Shown one piece after another: positions 13,401-25,400 of a DNA stretch of 64,000 nt (positions are counted from its first letter, which is position 1; every line of letters starts with the position of its first letter). The position numbers were made by a program, and so were the translations under genes. The DNA is taken from assembly GCA_029168955.1 (NCBI GenBank), contig JAPDOI010000131.1, forward strand, positions 248,001 to 312,000, in the 5' to 3' direction. A model generated the notes under the pieces. That model saw only the letters and a list, made by a program, of their open reading frames with translations. It did not search any database and was not told where the DNA came from. The stretch is from Aplectana chamaeleonis (taxonomy: Eukaryota > Nematoda > Chromadorea > Rhabditida > Cosmocercidae).

Positions 13401-16400
13401 TCTTCCACACCTCCGCGCCCATCGATCGACGGAAACAAATGCAACAACGATTCAACGGGGCAAAAGCACTGGAAATGGAAAAGGAGGAAGGGATAACGGT
13501 ATCAGAATGTTACAAAAGAGACTACAACTACTATAAATTATTAGATAAATAGTAGATGTATAGTAATAGTAATAGTAGATGTGGATAGAATTATAGTTTC
13601 AGCATTGCAATTCTTAACACTTAGACTTGAGATGAATTTTGGGAAGAGACACAAAGTTTCGGCACACGAGATACGAGCCTTGGTCGGATTCGCTGCAGCG
13701 TGCTATCTTCCCACTGCGCCAATTCGTACGCTGAAATCAACCTCTGGCGATCATCAGCGAAGAGGGAGTGTGCTACGTTCCATGTAAAAACTTTACCCTT
13801 CACGAGACTCGAACCCTCGTGACTTTGCGTGGATACTGAACCATCTACCCCTGCGACATGAACGCGACCCTCTCCCCTTAATCCAGACGGCTCTGCCCTC
13901 ACACATCCATTGATTGTTCGACGTCACATCGGCCTATAGAGCAAATCAGGACAGCGATCCACTCAGGTCGTCATGAGCACCGAACGCAGTTGAAACGGCC
14001 AAGGAGCGTTGCAGTGGTTACGTTCGGAAGCTAAAATCGGGCTGGAAAACCCCGAAAACTCCGTCCATTTACCCGAAAGCTGCCGCGCTTCAACTGAAAA
14101 CTCCGGCGCACCAACTGGAATTGACGGGTCACAGTTCAAACCAGAAGTATCCGGCGTTTCGATCTGCTTATACTTGGGCGCTTCTAACTCATTTTTCGCA
14201 TCAGAGCCCCCCCACGCCCAGCCATGGCTTACATATTCAAAAATAAGCAAAACCTAGGGCTACTAATTTATTGAAGGAATTAATTTTACAATGTAAACAA
14301 CTTCTACGGTGGAAGAGAACCTACTGAGGTATGAATACGAGGATACAAAGTCATCATGATGCTAGAAAAAAGCAAAATCGACAGCTATTGAACAAAAACT
14401 CCTTCTAGCAATGAGTGTAATACTGAGTATTACGAGAGCAATGCAAAAATATCAAATTCTTGAAGAAAAAAAACCAAATCAACAAGATATGACAGTAAGT
14501 GAGGCGGAATTGAGTAACCGTTCATAAAAAATCACAACAACATAACCGGAAAACGATGAGAATTTGGAAACAATAGAAAACGGGATTCAAAAAATTTAAA
14601 CGAAGTACCACGTGTCCAACTCACTCGTATCCCAACTTCGATTTTGAAGAACCGAAAAAATTCAAGGCGTTTTTAGGCGTTCAGAACGTTCCTAATCCAG
14701 ATTTTTTTTCTGTTTCGCGAATTCTATCCGGAAACTATTTCAAAATTTTTACAAAATTATTTCTTCAAAACTGAAATTGGGAAACAAGAACAGAAAAAAA
14801 AACCCTACCAGATCACAACATTCCATCAGACATCTGGGGCGCGATGCTTCTAAAAAACTACAGCCACTGAAAACCATTGCGAGAAAAAGTGGTAAAGGGT
14901 GAAAAAGTTTCTGCATGTTATTGACCTACCGATGATGGGACGAGCCGCTCGTTGTTTTTGATGACATAGCTCCTCACGTCGGTCCTTAAAGTTATATGTC
15001 AGGAAAGGCATTTTCCTAATGAAAAAAGTCCCTATGAAAAGTTGACAAGAATATAAACTCACAAAGCTTGACCGATTGCCCGTCTTGAAAGTGGTCCCCA
15101 CCCCGCTCGAACTTTTTTCAGCGGCGCAGATTCGTACTTTATTGGAAGGAAATAGGAGTACATCATGGAACGCAATGAATTTTCCTAGGAATGGCGCGTC
15201 GGCTCCGGTATACTATGAGCATAAAAACATACAGTTGACCGCAATGTTAAAAGGACATGGTGCGGTTGCGTATCGCACTAAAACTACGGTAGAATCTGGC
15301 ACTTTGCCAGATTTCGTCATCGATCGGCGCCACAGCTGGTATTTTCTTGAGCAGAGACGACGGTTGGCGCCGATCGATGACGAAATCTCGCAAAGTGCCA
15401 GATTCTACCGTAGTTTTACTGCGAGTCCGCAACCGCACCATGTCCTTTTAACATTGCGGTCAACTGTAAAAAGGCAAAGGCAGACTTGACGAACGATGCA
15501 GCAAACCTAACGAGCAAGTCTTAAAAACCATGACCGCTTCGAGAAAGTTCGACGAATTTCGAAAATCTGCGCGTCAGCTTCGGTGCATTGCGCAGTCTAG
15601 CTTTCGCTTCAATGCACATAATACACCAAAGCTGACGCGCAGAAATGAAATGCCATGGATTTTCTCCTCAAGGACGGCACGTCGGCTCCGGTGTATAATG
15701 TGCATTAAAAAGCAGAGACAGACTGCACAATACACCGAAGCTGACGCGCAAGTCCTTAAAAATCATGGCAAAGGAAGCAAGGCATTTCGAAAACCGACGC
15801 GTCAGCTTCGGTGTATTGTGCAGTCTGTCTTCGCATTTCAATCCACTTTACACACTGAAGCTGACGCGCAAGGAAAAACTGTACATTACACAGAATCTGA
15901 CGCGCAAGTCCTTAAAAATCATGGCAAAGCAAGCAAGGCTTTTCAAAAACCGGCGCCTCAGCTTTGGTGAATTGTCCAGTCTAGCTTTCGTTTCAATGCA
16001 CATAATACACCGAAGTTGACGTTTAGAAATGAAATGCAATGTATTTTCTAAGGAATTGCGCTCCATATGACATTCTCTCAACGACAGCGTCTGTTTTTCT
16101 AATCATCGGGGTTACGCCGAAACTCGTGATATTCCACCGAAACAAACGGGATCCGCCGATTCTATCGCGAGTTCCGTCCATCTACCCGATGCCGTGAAAA
16201 AAAGTGTTCCGCCTCCACTCGAAACGCTGGAACGTCTGAGCACCGAAGGTCATCCCAACTTTTCGACCGGCTGTTGCGGGTTTACCAGAGGGCCTAAGTC
16301 GAAAACCAGCTTGCTCCTCTTTGGTCGCTTCTTCGCGACGTTCGATACTTCGCTCCAGAATGATAAGTTCAAAACCTTGCACTTGACGCAAAGTAGAGAA

Positions 16401-19400
16401 GTTCCCCTGTAGTTCATTGGGTCCGTTACGAATAACTTCTTGTGAAGAGGTGCGATGATCGCATGTCCCCACGAATCGGGTATCCTTTCGCGCATCCATA
16501 AGGCACGGATCGTGTTGGTCATTTCACGAATCCCAGACGGAGGGAAAGCGTTTAGCGCTTCAGCAGTGACCTCGTCATCTTCATCTGATTTTTCATTCGT
16601 CATTTTCCGGACATAATTCAAAACCTCAGACTCAGTCAGCGGTTCCTCACTGACATCGCAATGTGCTCTCTGAACATGCGGGAGCTGGAAGCGGGACGTT
16701 CTTTCCCAAGGGCGGAGCCTAAGCGAGGTGTGAATTGCAGGGAATCGACGACTCGGACTAATTACCGCACTTTACCCTCTACTAGGGTCTGTAAATGTTG
16801 TACGAGACACTATTCAACTAAGGTAATATCATTTCGAGCAGTTGAGAAAGCAGGTATAAAATTGTAATAATGGCCTCCATTATTACAATCCATTTTTCAG
16901 CATTCTCTTTTCAACTCCTATAGTGGAATTTTTTACATGCTTTCGAAAACCTGTTTTTCATTCGATTAGAATGAGGATTCGAGAACATACTTTGAGTATT
17001 TGATTAAACATTCAAGTTGTCGAATATTGTTCCAATAACACGCGGAATTACAACACCGCCCGCGACTTCGGGTAAAACGGCGTTTTCGGCGCTTTTTTCC
17101 GCCGGAAAGCGCCGCTTTCTCATAGCTTCGTTCAAGGTGGTCCTTTTGGGTTGTCAGGGGCATATTTGAAATCAGCATCGATAGCTCTTCATTTTGAGCT
17201 CACACATGTCTTACCCGGCAAACATGGCATATAGGGTTAACACAATCAATCGAGTGTACGAAAACTGAAGCTAGATATCAAATTGGTGTAAATATTTGAC
17301 TTCATATCAACCGAGCAAGTATAGGACGAGTGATACACAAGTATTATAGACCAATTTAGGGAGGTGGTGAAAGTGAAAATTAATTATTTTTTGCCGTTTC
17401 GACGCCCCGGCAGGCACAGTCATCGTCATTCGCTCGGGCTCAAGGTGCGAGCGATCACAACCACGCTTCATGTAGACTATTTTAGAATACTTAAAACCTC
17501 TCTGGAGGCACTTCCCGTTCAGCGCCATCCCCGTGACTTTGGCTTTGAAAAACGACCATCGACCATCGACGTCCCGTTCTTGGCTCAAACGGGACCGATC
17601 GACCTGCGACTCGGAATACCACATTAATTTTTGATCGTCTTTCAAACAAGCACTGCGCCAGCCCGATCCGAAAGTTTTGATTCGTCACATTTTTGGGGTG
17701 TGCTAAAACAGCGTTTTTTCCCCTGTTTGGCGCAGGCACAGTCATCGTCATTCGCTCGCGCTCGAGGCGCCCACGATCACAACCACGCTTAGTAAAGACT
17801 TTTTTAAACAGTTAGAACCTCTCTGGAGGCATTTCCCGCCTAGCGCCACCCCTGTGATTTTGGCTTTGAAAAACGACCCTCGGTCACCAACGTCCCGTTC
17901 TTGGCTCAAACGGGACCAATCGACCTGCGACTCGGCCTACTACATCAATTTTCGATCTTCTTTCGAACAATCACTGCGCCAGCCCAATCCGGAAAGGTCG
18001 ATTTTTTGCCACTCTCACATGTGCCGAATCCATTCTCTCTTCAAGCGGGACCACCGATGTCCCGTTTTTCAGATGTGCTAAGTCATATCAAGTTGATGGA
18101 ATGCATCGTAGGATTATGTGAAGAAAGTGTTTTCGACATATACCTGTTCACCTTTCCTTCCCCACATACAGATTGACTCAAATTTTCTCCTTTCATAATG
18201 TTTCTGAGCAGATAGCAGTCAAAATATCGAGGCAATAATACGGCCTGAGATTGTGTCCGTAAGGCAGCGATTGCTACTCAATAGTGGATGCTTCTTTACC
18301 ATTCTCCGTGCATTCAAATTTTTGATTTGAACAGTGCATTGATGAGGAACAGCACCGTCGTTGCGAGAAAGTACGCTCATGTTCTGCGCCGCTTCGCGAG
18401 CGCCCGCCTCTGAAGAAAGCGACGTGATGCTACTTTACGCAGCATTATACTTTTTTGGTATTTTCACTCGTACATGAATTTCATTCTTGGTCATTAACGT
18501 GATGTTATTTAAGAAGTGTAAAGGGGCCTCGAAATACCATGAACTCCAAACAGTGACGTGCACAGTATTAAAAATAGTGGAGACAACTTAGACTGCAATT
18601 TGCCAAGTTTTGGGTGTTAATCCGTTGACGGGCAGCTTATCCCCATCATTCAACCCATATCGCCGCATTCGGCGTTTCGTCTGGCAACCCTCGTCTACCA
18701 CGCGCGCGTCTGGCGTCTTCTCGACCGCCATTGTCTATCACTTGCACTCTGGGTCTCCAACGCACGGGGGACTCTCTCATCTGTCTTTCGCAATCGTAGA
18801 GGCTCTGAACGGTTTTCCTCACACAATAACTTTGGAATCGCAACCTAATCGTTTTTTTACCTCAAGAAATTGATGCAGCTTTAATTTCGAGGGAGTTTTA
18901 CCAGAATGTGGTGATATTGGAAGTGTGGCGAAGCTGGATTTAGACTTAATATATTTATTAGTGGCTTTCTGATGTTTCGGAGAGGAAACATTGACATAAC
19001 ATTTGATGAACAATATAAGCATCAGAAAAAATAAATTGTACATGTGAAGATACGATTAAGTATGCAGGGAAGAATTTAGTCTCGAATTTGTTTTTAAAAC
19101 TTGGAAATACTGCAGAATCAGTGTGCCAGGAGGGGAAGTTATCGAACACCGTGTTAGTAAGCTGCGTTTAGGTTACCCACATTTCACAGCTCAAAATGGT
19201 CCAAGTAAAAGCAAGTTCGTTTACTCAGGCATTGACTTTCCTTCAACCATTCAAGCCCCTTTTTCGAGGGTCATACTGTGACGGTCAACCCGCAAAGGGA
19301 TTACATTTACCCTATTCTTAAGAATTCCATAGCCGCGTCAGTCGAGGGAAAAGTACAGAACCCATTTTTGAACGAAATGTGGTGGAGGATTTTCTTGAAA

Positions 19401-22400
19401 AAAGTTATACGATTCCTTTCATTCAATTGCAACAGTGTTGAAAACCTGATGAGAATCACTATTAGTTACTTCCACTGTTGAATCCACGTGCAAAAAATTC
19501 TCCCTCCCTCGAAATTCAAGCTGCATCAATTTCTTGAGGTAAAAAAAACCGATTAGGTTGCGATTCCAAAGTTATTGTGTGAGGAAAACCGTTGACAGTC
19601 TCTACGATTGCGAAAGACAGATGAGAGAGTCCCCCGTACGTTGGAGACCCAGAGTGCAAGTGATAGACAATGGCGGTCGAGAAGACGCCAGACGCGCGCG
19701 TGATAGACGAGGGTTGCCAGACGAAACGCCGAATGCGGCGATATGCGTTGAATGATGGGGATAAGCTGCCCGTCAACGGATTAACACCCAAAACTTGGCA
19801 AATTGCACTCTAAGTTTTCTCCACTATTTTTAATACTGTGCACGTCACTGTTTGGAGTTCATGGTATTTCGAGGCCCTTTTACATTTCTTAAATAACATC
19901 ACGTTAATGACCAAGAATGAAATTCATGTACGAGTGAAAATACCAAAAAAGTATAATGCTGCGTAAAGTAGCATCACGTCGCTTTCTTCAGAGGCGGGCG
20001 CTCGCGAAGCGGCGCAGAACTTAAGCGTACCTTCTCGCAACGACGGTGCTGTTCCTCATCAATGCACTGTTCAAATCAAAAATTTGAATGCATGGAGAAT
20101 GGTAAAGAAGCATCCACTATTAAGTAGCAATCGCTGCCTTACGGACACAATCTCAGGCCGTATTATTGCCTCGATATTTTGACTGCTATCTGCTCAGAAA
20201 CATTATGAAAGGAGAAAATTTGAGTCAATCTGCATGTGGGGAAGGAAAGGTGAACAGGTATATGTCGAAAACACTTTCTTCACATAATCCTACGATGCAT
20301 TCCATCAACTTGATATGACTTAGCACCAGGGATGTGCGGCAAACGATTTTCAAAAATCGGCAAACGACAATCGACAAAAATCGCCCAAAAATGGCCGGCA
20401 AACGGCAATCGGCAATCGACAAACGGCAAAATTAAAAACCTCGTACAAAAAACGACACGAATGTTCGTAAAGTGACTGTAGAAAGATGTTTGATTTTTTC
20501 ATGCACCATTAGCATTAAAAATAACAAAGTAACAAATCGTTTCCAATAACACCACGCGGAGTTGAGCTTTTCAGTGCAATACCTGATATGAAAAAAAAAA
20601 CAGTTTCGGTATGAGTATCATTGAGAACTGGTAATCAGAATATTTTGGTGTTAGGGTAGCAATTTTTCGAGGTTCTCTGGTGCCAACCATTTTCTGAGGG
20701 CCGAAGCCATAACTACAGCGATGCTGAGATCGCAATTGATTGGCTTACGAGTAAAAAAGTCGCACTTCTTGATAGAAGAATTTTCAACAATTTTTGAAAC
20801 CCCAGGATTAGTTTGATATTAAACTCATACCGGTAGAACTACACCGCATTTTTGGATTCTTTTGTTATTTTTTTCAGCACCACCACAACACTGTAGTTGT
20901 TTATTTGTTTGTAAAGCGAAGATTGATTTCGGCTTCGTACCTACAAACAATCGTTCAACGTTTTTGTTGTTTAACTATGCCTTTTTTTCATAGTAGGTAT
21001 TGCACTGAAAATTCAGCTCCCCGTGGTGTTATTGGGAACAATTTTCGTTTCCATCTTAACTCAATTGATGGAGGAGCGAATCAGATGTGGAAAACGTGCG
21101 GTTATTGTCTTCATCGACATCAAAGCGGCATTTGATTGCAAACATTGGCCTCAACAAAACTCTCTCTGAATTCAGAGTAGTAGGTCCCATATGTAAAACC
21201 GCGGAAAAAAACGCCAATTCGACTGGTATCAACAGCCTCAACTTTGCATGCTTTTGAATGTGGACGATCCACTCCACATGATCGACATCGCTGATTTGCA
21301 GTGTCGAGATCATTCGCTGGATCAACATAAGGGTTGAAGAAACGACGAGAGGCTGGTGAACCGGCCCGTTAGTATATTCTCATTCTCTCGAGTTAGCCAA
21401 GTATACTATCCTGCTCATTTCCGTGAACTGCTTTACTATTCAACTTCAGCTTCATTTCTGGCCGTGGCCGTCGATAAAATTTGACTCTACACAGCACGGG
21501 ACTTGAACGGTTTGGGCGGAGTTGTGCACATCTGCATTAGGGTCCTAAAACTCTGATTCTGACACGTTTTTCGGCGGACAACCTTCACGGTTTGAAGCTG
21601 CTTTCGAAACAAACTACTTTTTATGGTTTTCTCAGCAACTTTTTCCACCACAACCACTGCCTTTAAACCACCTAGGTTGGAGTTTTTATTGTATAGCCTG
21701 CCAATCCATTTTCGGGCCGGTAGCAGTAAGGTTTACCGCGCTTTCCATGGGACCGCTGCGCAGCATGTTTCGGAAGAACTAGTAAGAGCGAGAAAGCCTT
21801 CAGGCCTATTTTCCCTTCGAGTGGGAGCGTCGTTACCGTAGTGAAGCGTGGACGCGATGACGTTCGAATCGCAAACTGTTTTTTAGATGGTTCTATTTTA
21901 AGGACACAAAGGTTCTACCCAAAGGACGAGAGAGCTGGGTCATCAGTTAAAAATAGAGCGCGGTTCGTTCACTATGGGCCTTGCCTCCAAATCGCGGCGG
22001 TTATCTATTACTCACTTTTTGCCGAATTTGTCGAAAAAGGGTAGGAAAAGCGGCAAACGACAATCGACAAAAATCGTCCAAAAACGGCCGGCAAACGGCA
22101 ATCGGCAACCGGAAAACGGCAATTGCCGCACATCCCTGCTTAGCACATCTGAAAAACGGGACATCGGTGGTCCCGCTTGAAGAGAGAATGGATTCGGCAC
22201 ATGTGAGAGTGGCAAAAAATCGACCTTTCCGGATTGGGCTGGCGCAGTGATTGTTCGAAAGAGGATCAAAAATTAATTTGATAGGCCGAGTCTCGGGTCG
22301 ATTGCTCCCGTTTGAGCCGAGAACGGGACGTCGGTGACCGAGGGTCGTTTTTCAAAGCCAAAGTCACGGGGATGGCGCTGAACGGGGAATGCCTCCAGAG

Positions 22401-25400
22401 AGGTTTTAACTATTCTAAAATTGTCTACATGAAGCGTGCTTGTGATCGCGGGCACCTTGAGCGATGACTGTGTCTGCCGGGGCGTCGATACGGCAAAAAA
22501 TAATTAATTTTCACTCTCACCACCTCCCTAGATTGGTCTATAATACTTGTGTATCACTCGTCCTAGACCTGCTTGGTTGATATGAAGTCAAATATTTACA
22601 CCAATTTGATATCTAGCTTCAGTTTTCGTACACTCGATTGATTGTGTTAACCCTATATGCCCTGTTTGCCGGGTAAGACACGTGTGAGCTCAAAATGAAG
22701 AGCTATTGATGGTGATTCCAAATATGCCCCTGACAACCCAAACGGACCACTTTGAACGAAGTTATGAGAAAGCGGCTCTTTCCGGCGAAAAAAAGCGCCG
22801 AAAACGCCGTTTTTCCCAAAGTCGCGGGCGGTATTGTAGTTCACTATTCGTTCACACCGAATAAACTTGAATCCCTAGTGAATCGTATATGTTGGGTGGT
22901 GTCTCATATAACAATGTCAGACCCTAGCAGTGAGTAATGTACGGTAATGAGTCCGAGTCGATGACACCCCGTATGGAGTCGTTTATACTTCCGGCGCGGC
23001 GCGGCGAGATGCAATACAGCCATATTGATCAATCGGCGCCGCCTGGCGGCGCCGCGAGGCGTTTAGAGTTTTCTGCTCGAAATCTTCCAACAGTGCCGCC
23101 GCCTAGGTGCTGCCGCGCCGCCCGAGGAAAGCAGGCGGCGCGGCGGCCGCGTGCGATCCGCGTTGACATAGTATGCTTCTTTTGCTGTTACTTGATACAC
23201 ATTCTCAATTTTGCTCTTCTGATTCATCTCTAAAATTCCTTCCAAGGTCCTGGGCGTTGTTTGGAGTAGGCTGGGTTGTGAAAAGTTCATTTTTTAGCTT
23301 TTGAAATCGTTTTCTAAAGAGAAATCGTTTTCGAAGACTCTATCCGCCTTCGGGCGCTGTGTTATGGTACAGAAAATTATAGATGTTCCTTTTGCACAAG
23401 AAATCGCTCATTACAATCGGCCTTGTGTGATGTCAGAGCTACTCCAGGCTGTGGTTCACGTCATTCTGCGACTTCGCCGCGTAAATTCGACGCAGCCCGA
23501 TTATACATCCTGGTGGGGCAATTTTTCAAGCGGCGCGCCGCTCCACTTAATGCCGCGCCGCTTCGCGGCGGAAGTATAAACGACCCCTATTTCACACCTC
23601 GCTCGCACCTCGCCCGGGCTCCGCCTCCTTCGGACACAACGTGTGTCACCCGCGGGAGCTCATGCACTGATGGCGCTGGACAATTCAGTAGTGAATTGAA
23701 GTAATCCTTCCATTTTGGCGGCGTCGCATCACCAACTGTAACTCTATTGGTAGTGTTCAGAACAAGAGAACATCTCTTCACCTTGCCGCTTTACCGTCGA
23801 AACCAGGAAAGTGCGGAATTTTCTTGAAAACACTCAAACTAAATGAGACAGAAAACAGAAAAAAACAGGGAAAAATTCCCAAAATGTGCAGAAAACAGAA
23901 AATTTTCAAAAGACAATAATGAGTGCATTATATCTGCCTCATAGCCTCACCATCAATTCCATAGCGCTCCATCATGCTTTAAAGGCATCGTCCACGATGA
24001 ATTTCGTCCCGAGTTTTCCATATATGATGGAAGCTCTAACACCTCATAAAACGGCTACGTTGAAAATAGAGCAGGAAACCCATTCAAAACTGCTTTCTCG
24101 GCCGATATCCCTTCAATCGATTTTTGAGAAAGGAAGAGTCGATCGCCGCGGATCGCCGTGTTGACCCATGATCTCTCAATCAAATGAAGTTCATCCTTCT
24201 TTCAGGAGATTTGTGGAAAAGTATAGGTGAACCGATATATGTAGAAAAGACATCCTTCACGGAATCTTACAATATATTTCATCAACTTCCACTCATTTGT
24301 ACTAAATCACTTGTTGATCAGTTACTTATAAGATGGCTGACAGCAAATTGTACCAGATGACTGACGGAGGGTCGGCCTCTTTTGACGGAATTCGAGACAT
24401 TCGAGCTCATATATCTTCACAATAGAGCGTCAGTAATGCAAGAAACTTCCCCTTCGTTCTCACATGGGTCCAACCAATTAATTAAAGACAAAAAACTGTT
24501 GGTGGTTTTCTGCGCGTACGATGCCTTTAATTCTGTACCATGATGCGTTGCAATGAGTTAAAAAACGTATTTAGAATTTGTGTGCATGGCGCAGTTGGAG
24601 CTCAACTTCACTACGCGCCATCACAGTGGGGTATACTTGCTATTCACCCTCGTGTAGAAAATATTCGTTCTGAGATGCCGCACCACTGCTGGTTGAACAG
24701 TCGGCGTTAGGCAGTATTAATGGCTCATTATTGTTAGTATACAACAACATGGTAGTTTTCGTACCATTTGAATGTATCGCATACCTTCTCAGGGACTCAT
24801 CCACGGTTAACCTCTGGTTAAGGGTAACCACCAGCGGGACTCGGCTTCCTGAATCGCTATTGGGATGCGCAGCGCAATCGGCGTCCTACTCATAAAGGCT
24901 TAAATACTTTTTGGGCCTGTTTAGTGGTTGGCGAGGCCAGCCGATTTTCCTATCAGTGCGTTTATCCCCCTTCTCACATGAATCTGGTATCAATCTAAGG
25001 GCCTCGGAGGGATAGTAGGTTTGGCTGGCCTTGGGGGAGGATCGAATCCGACCGCGTACAGCGAACAGCAGCGCCTTCGGCCATTACGCCACACGCGCTC
25101 GCATGGATAACCACTACAGCGAGGTAACGATTATTTTGGGGTAACTGTAGAGAACCCGGGTTTAATTCATCATCAACCTATTGGCTTACCGTTGAAGAAT
25201 CCGTCCTTATGTCTCTAGAGCGAGCCTGCTGCTCTATTTTTTCTGTTTTCTGCCAAATTTTGCCTGTTTTTAGAGAAAACAGAAAGCTATGCACACCTCT
25301 GTTCACAAATTTGCAGAAAAATAAATGACAACATTCTAGTTTTTGTGTTGTTCGCATTACAAGGTAGATCTGCCCATCACAAAAGCAAAATTAAGTGACG

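Larger units (their letters stand above)
17050..22839. mobile_element. large foldback (inverted-repeat) element carrying a later hAT insertion
   Basis: The left arm (about 17050-18895) and right arm (about 19503-22839) are reverse complements through long recognisable stretches: the CCGCCCGCGACTT outer end, the AATCAATCGAGTGTACG block, the TCTGAGCAGATAGCAGTC block and the AAATTGATGCAGCTT inner end. The loop is about 600 bp. The right arm holds an extra 1.8-kb hAT-like element (20327-22138). The left arm holds an extra tandem duplication of about 325 bp (GGCACAGTCATCGTCATTCG at 17411 and again at 17735). No transposase was recognised. Confidence 0.85.

Noticed and set aside
14009..14257. Small gene in either strand
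   Set aside because: Short overlapping frames on both strands with no domain; consistent with repeat-derived DNA of balanced composition.
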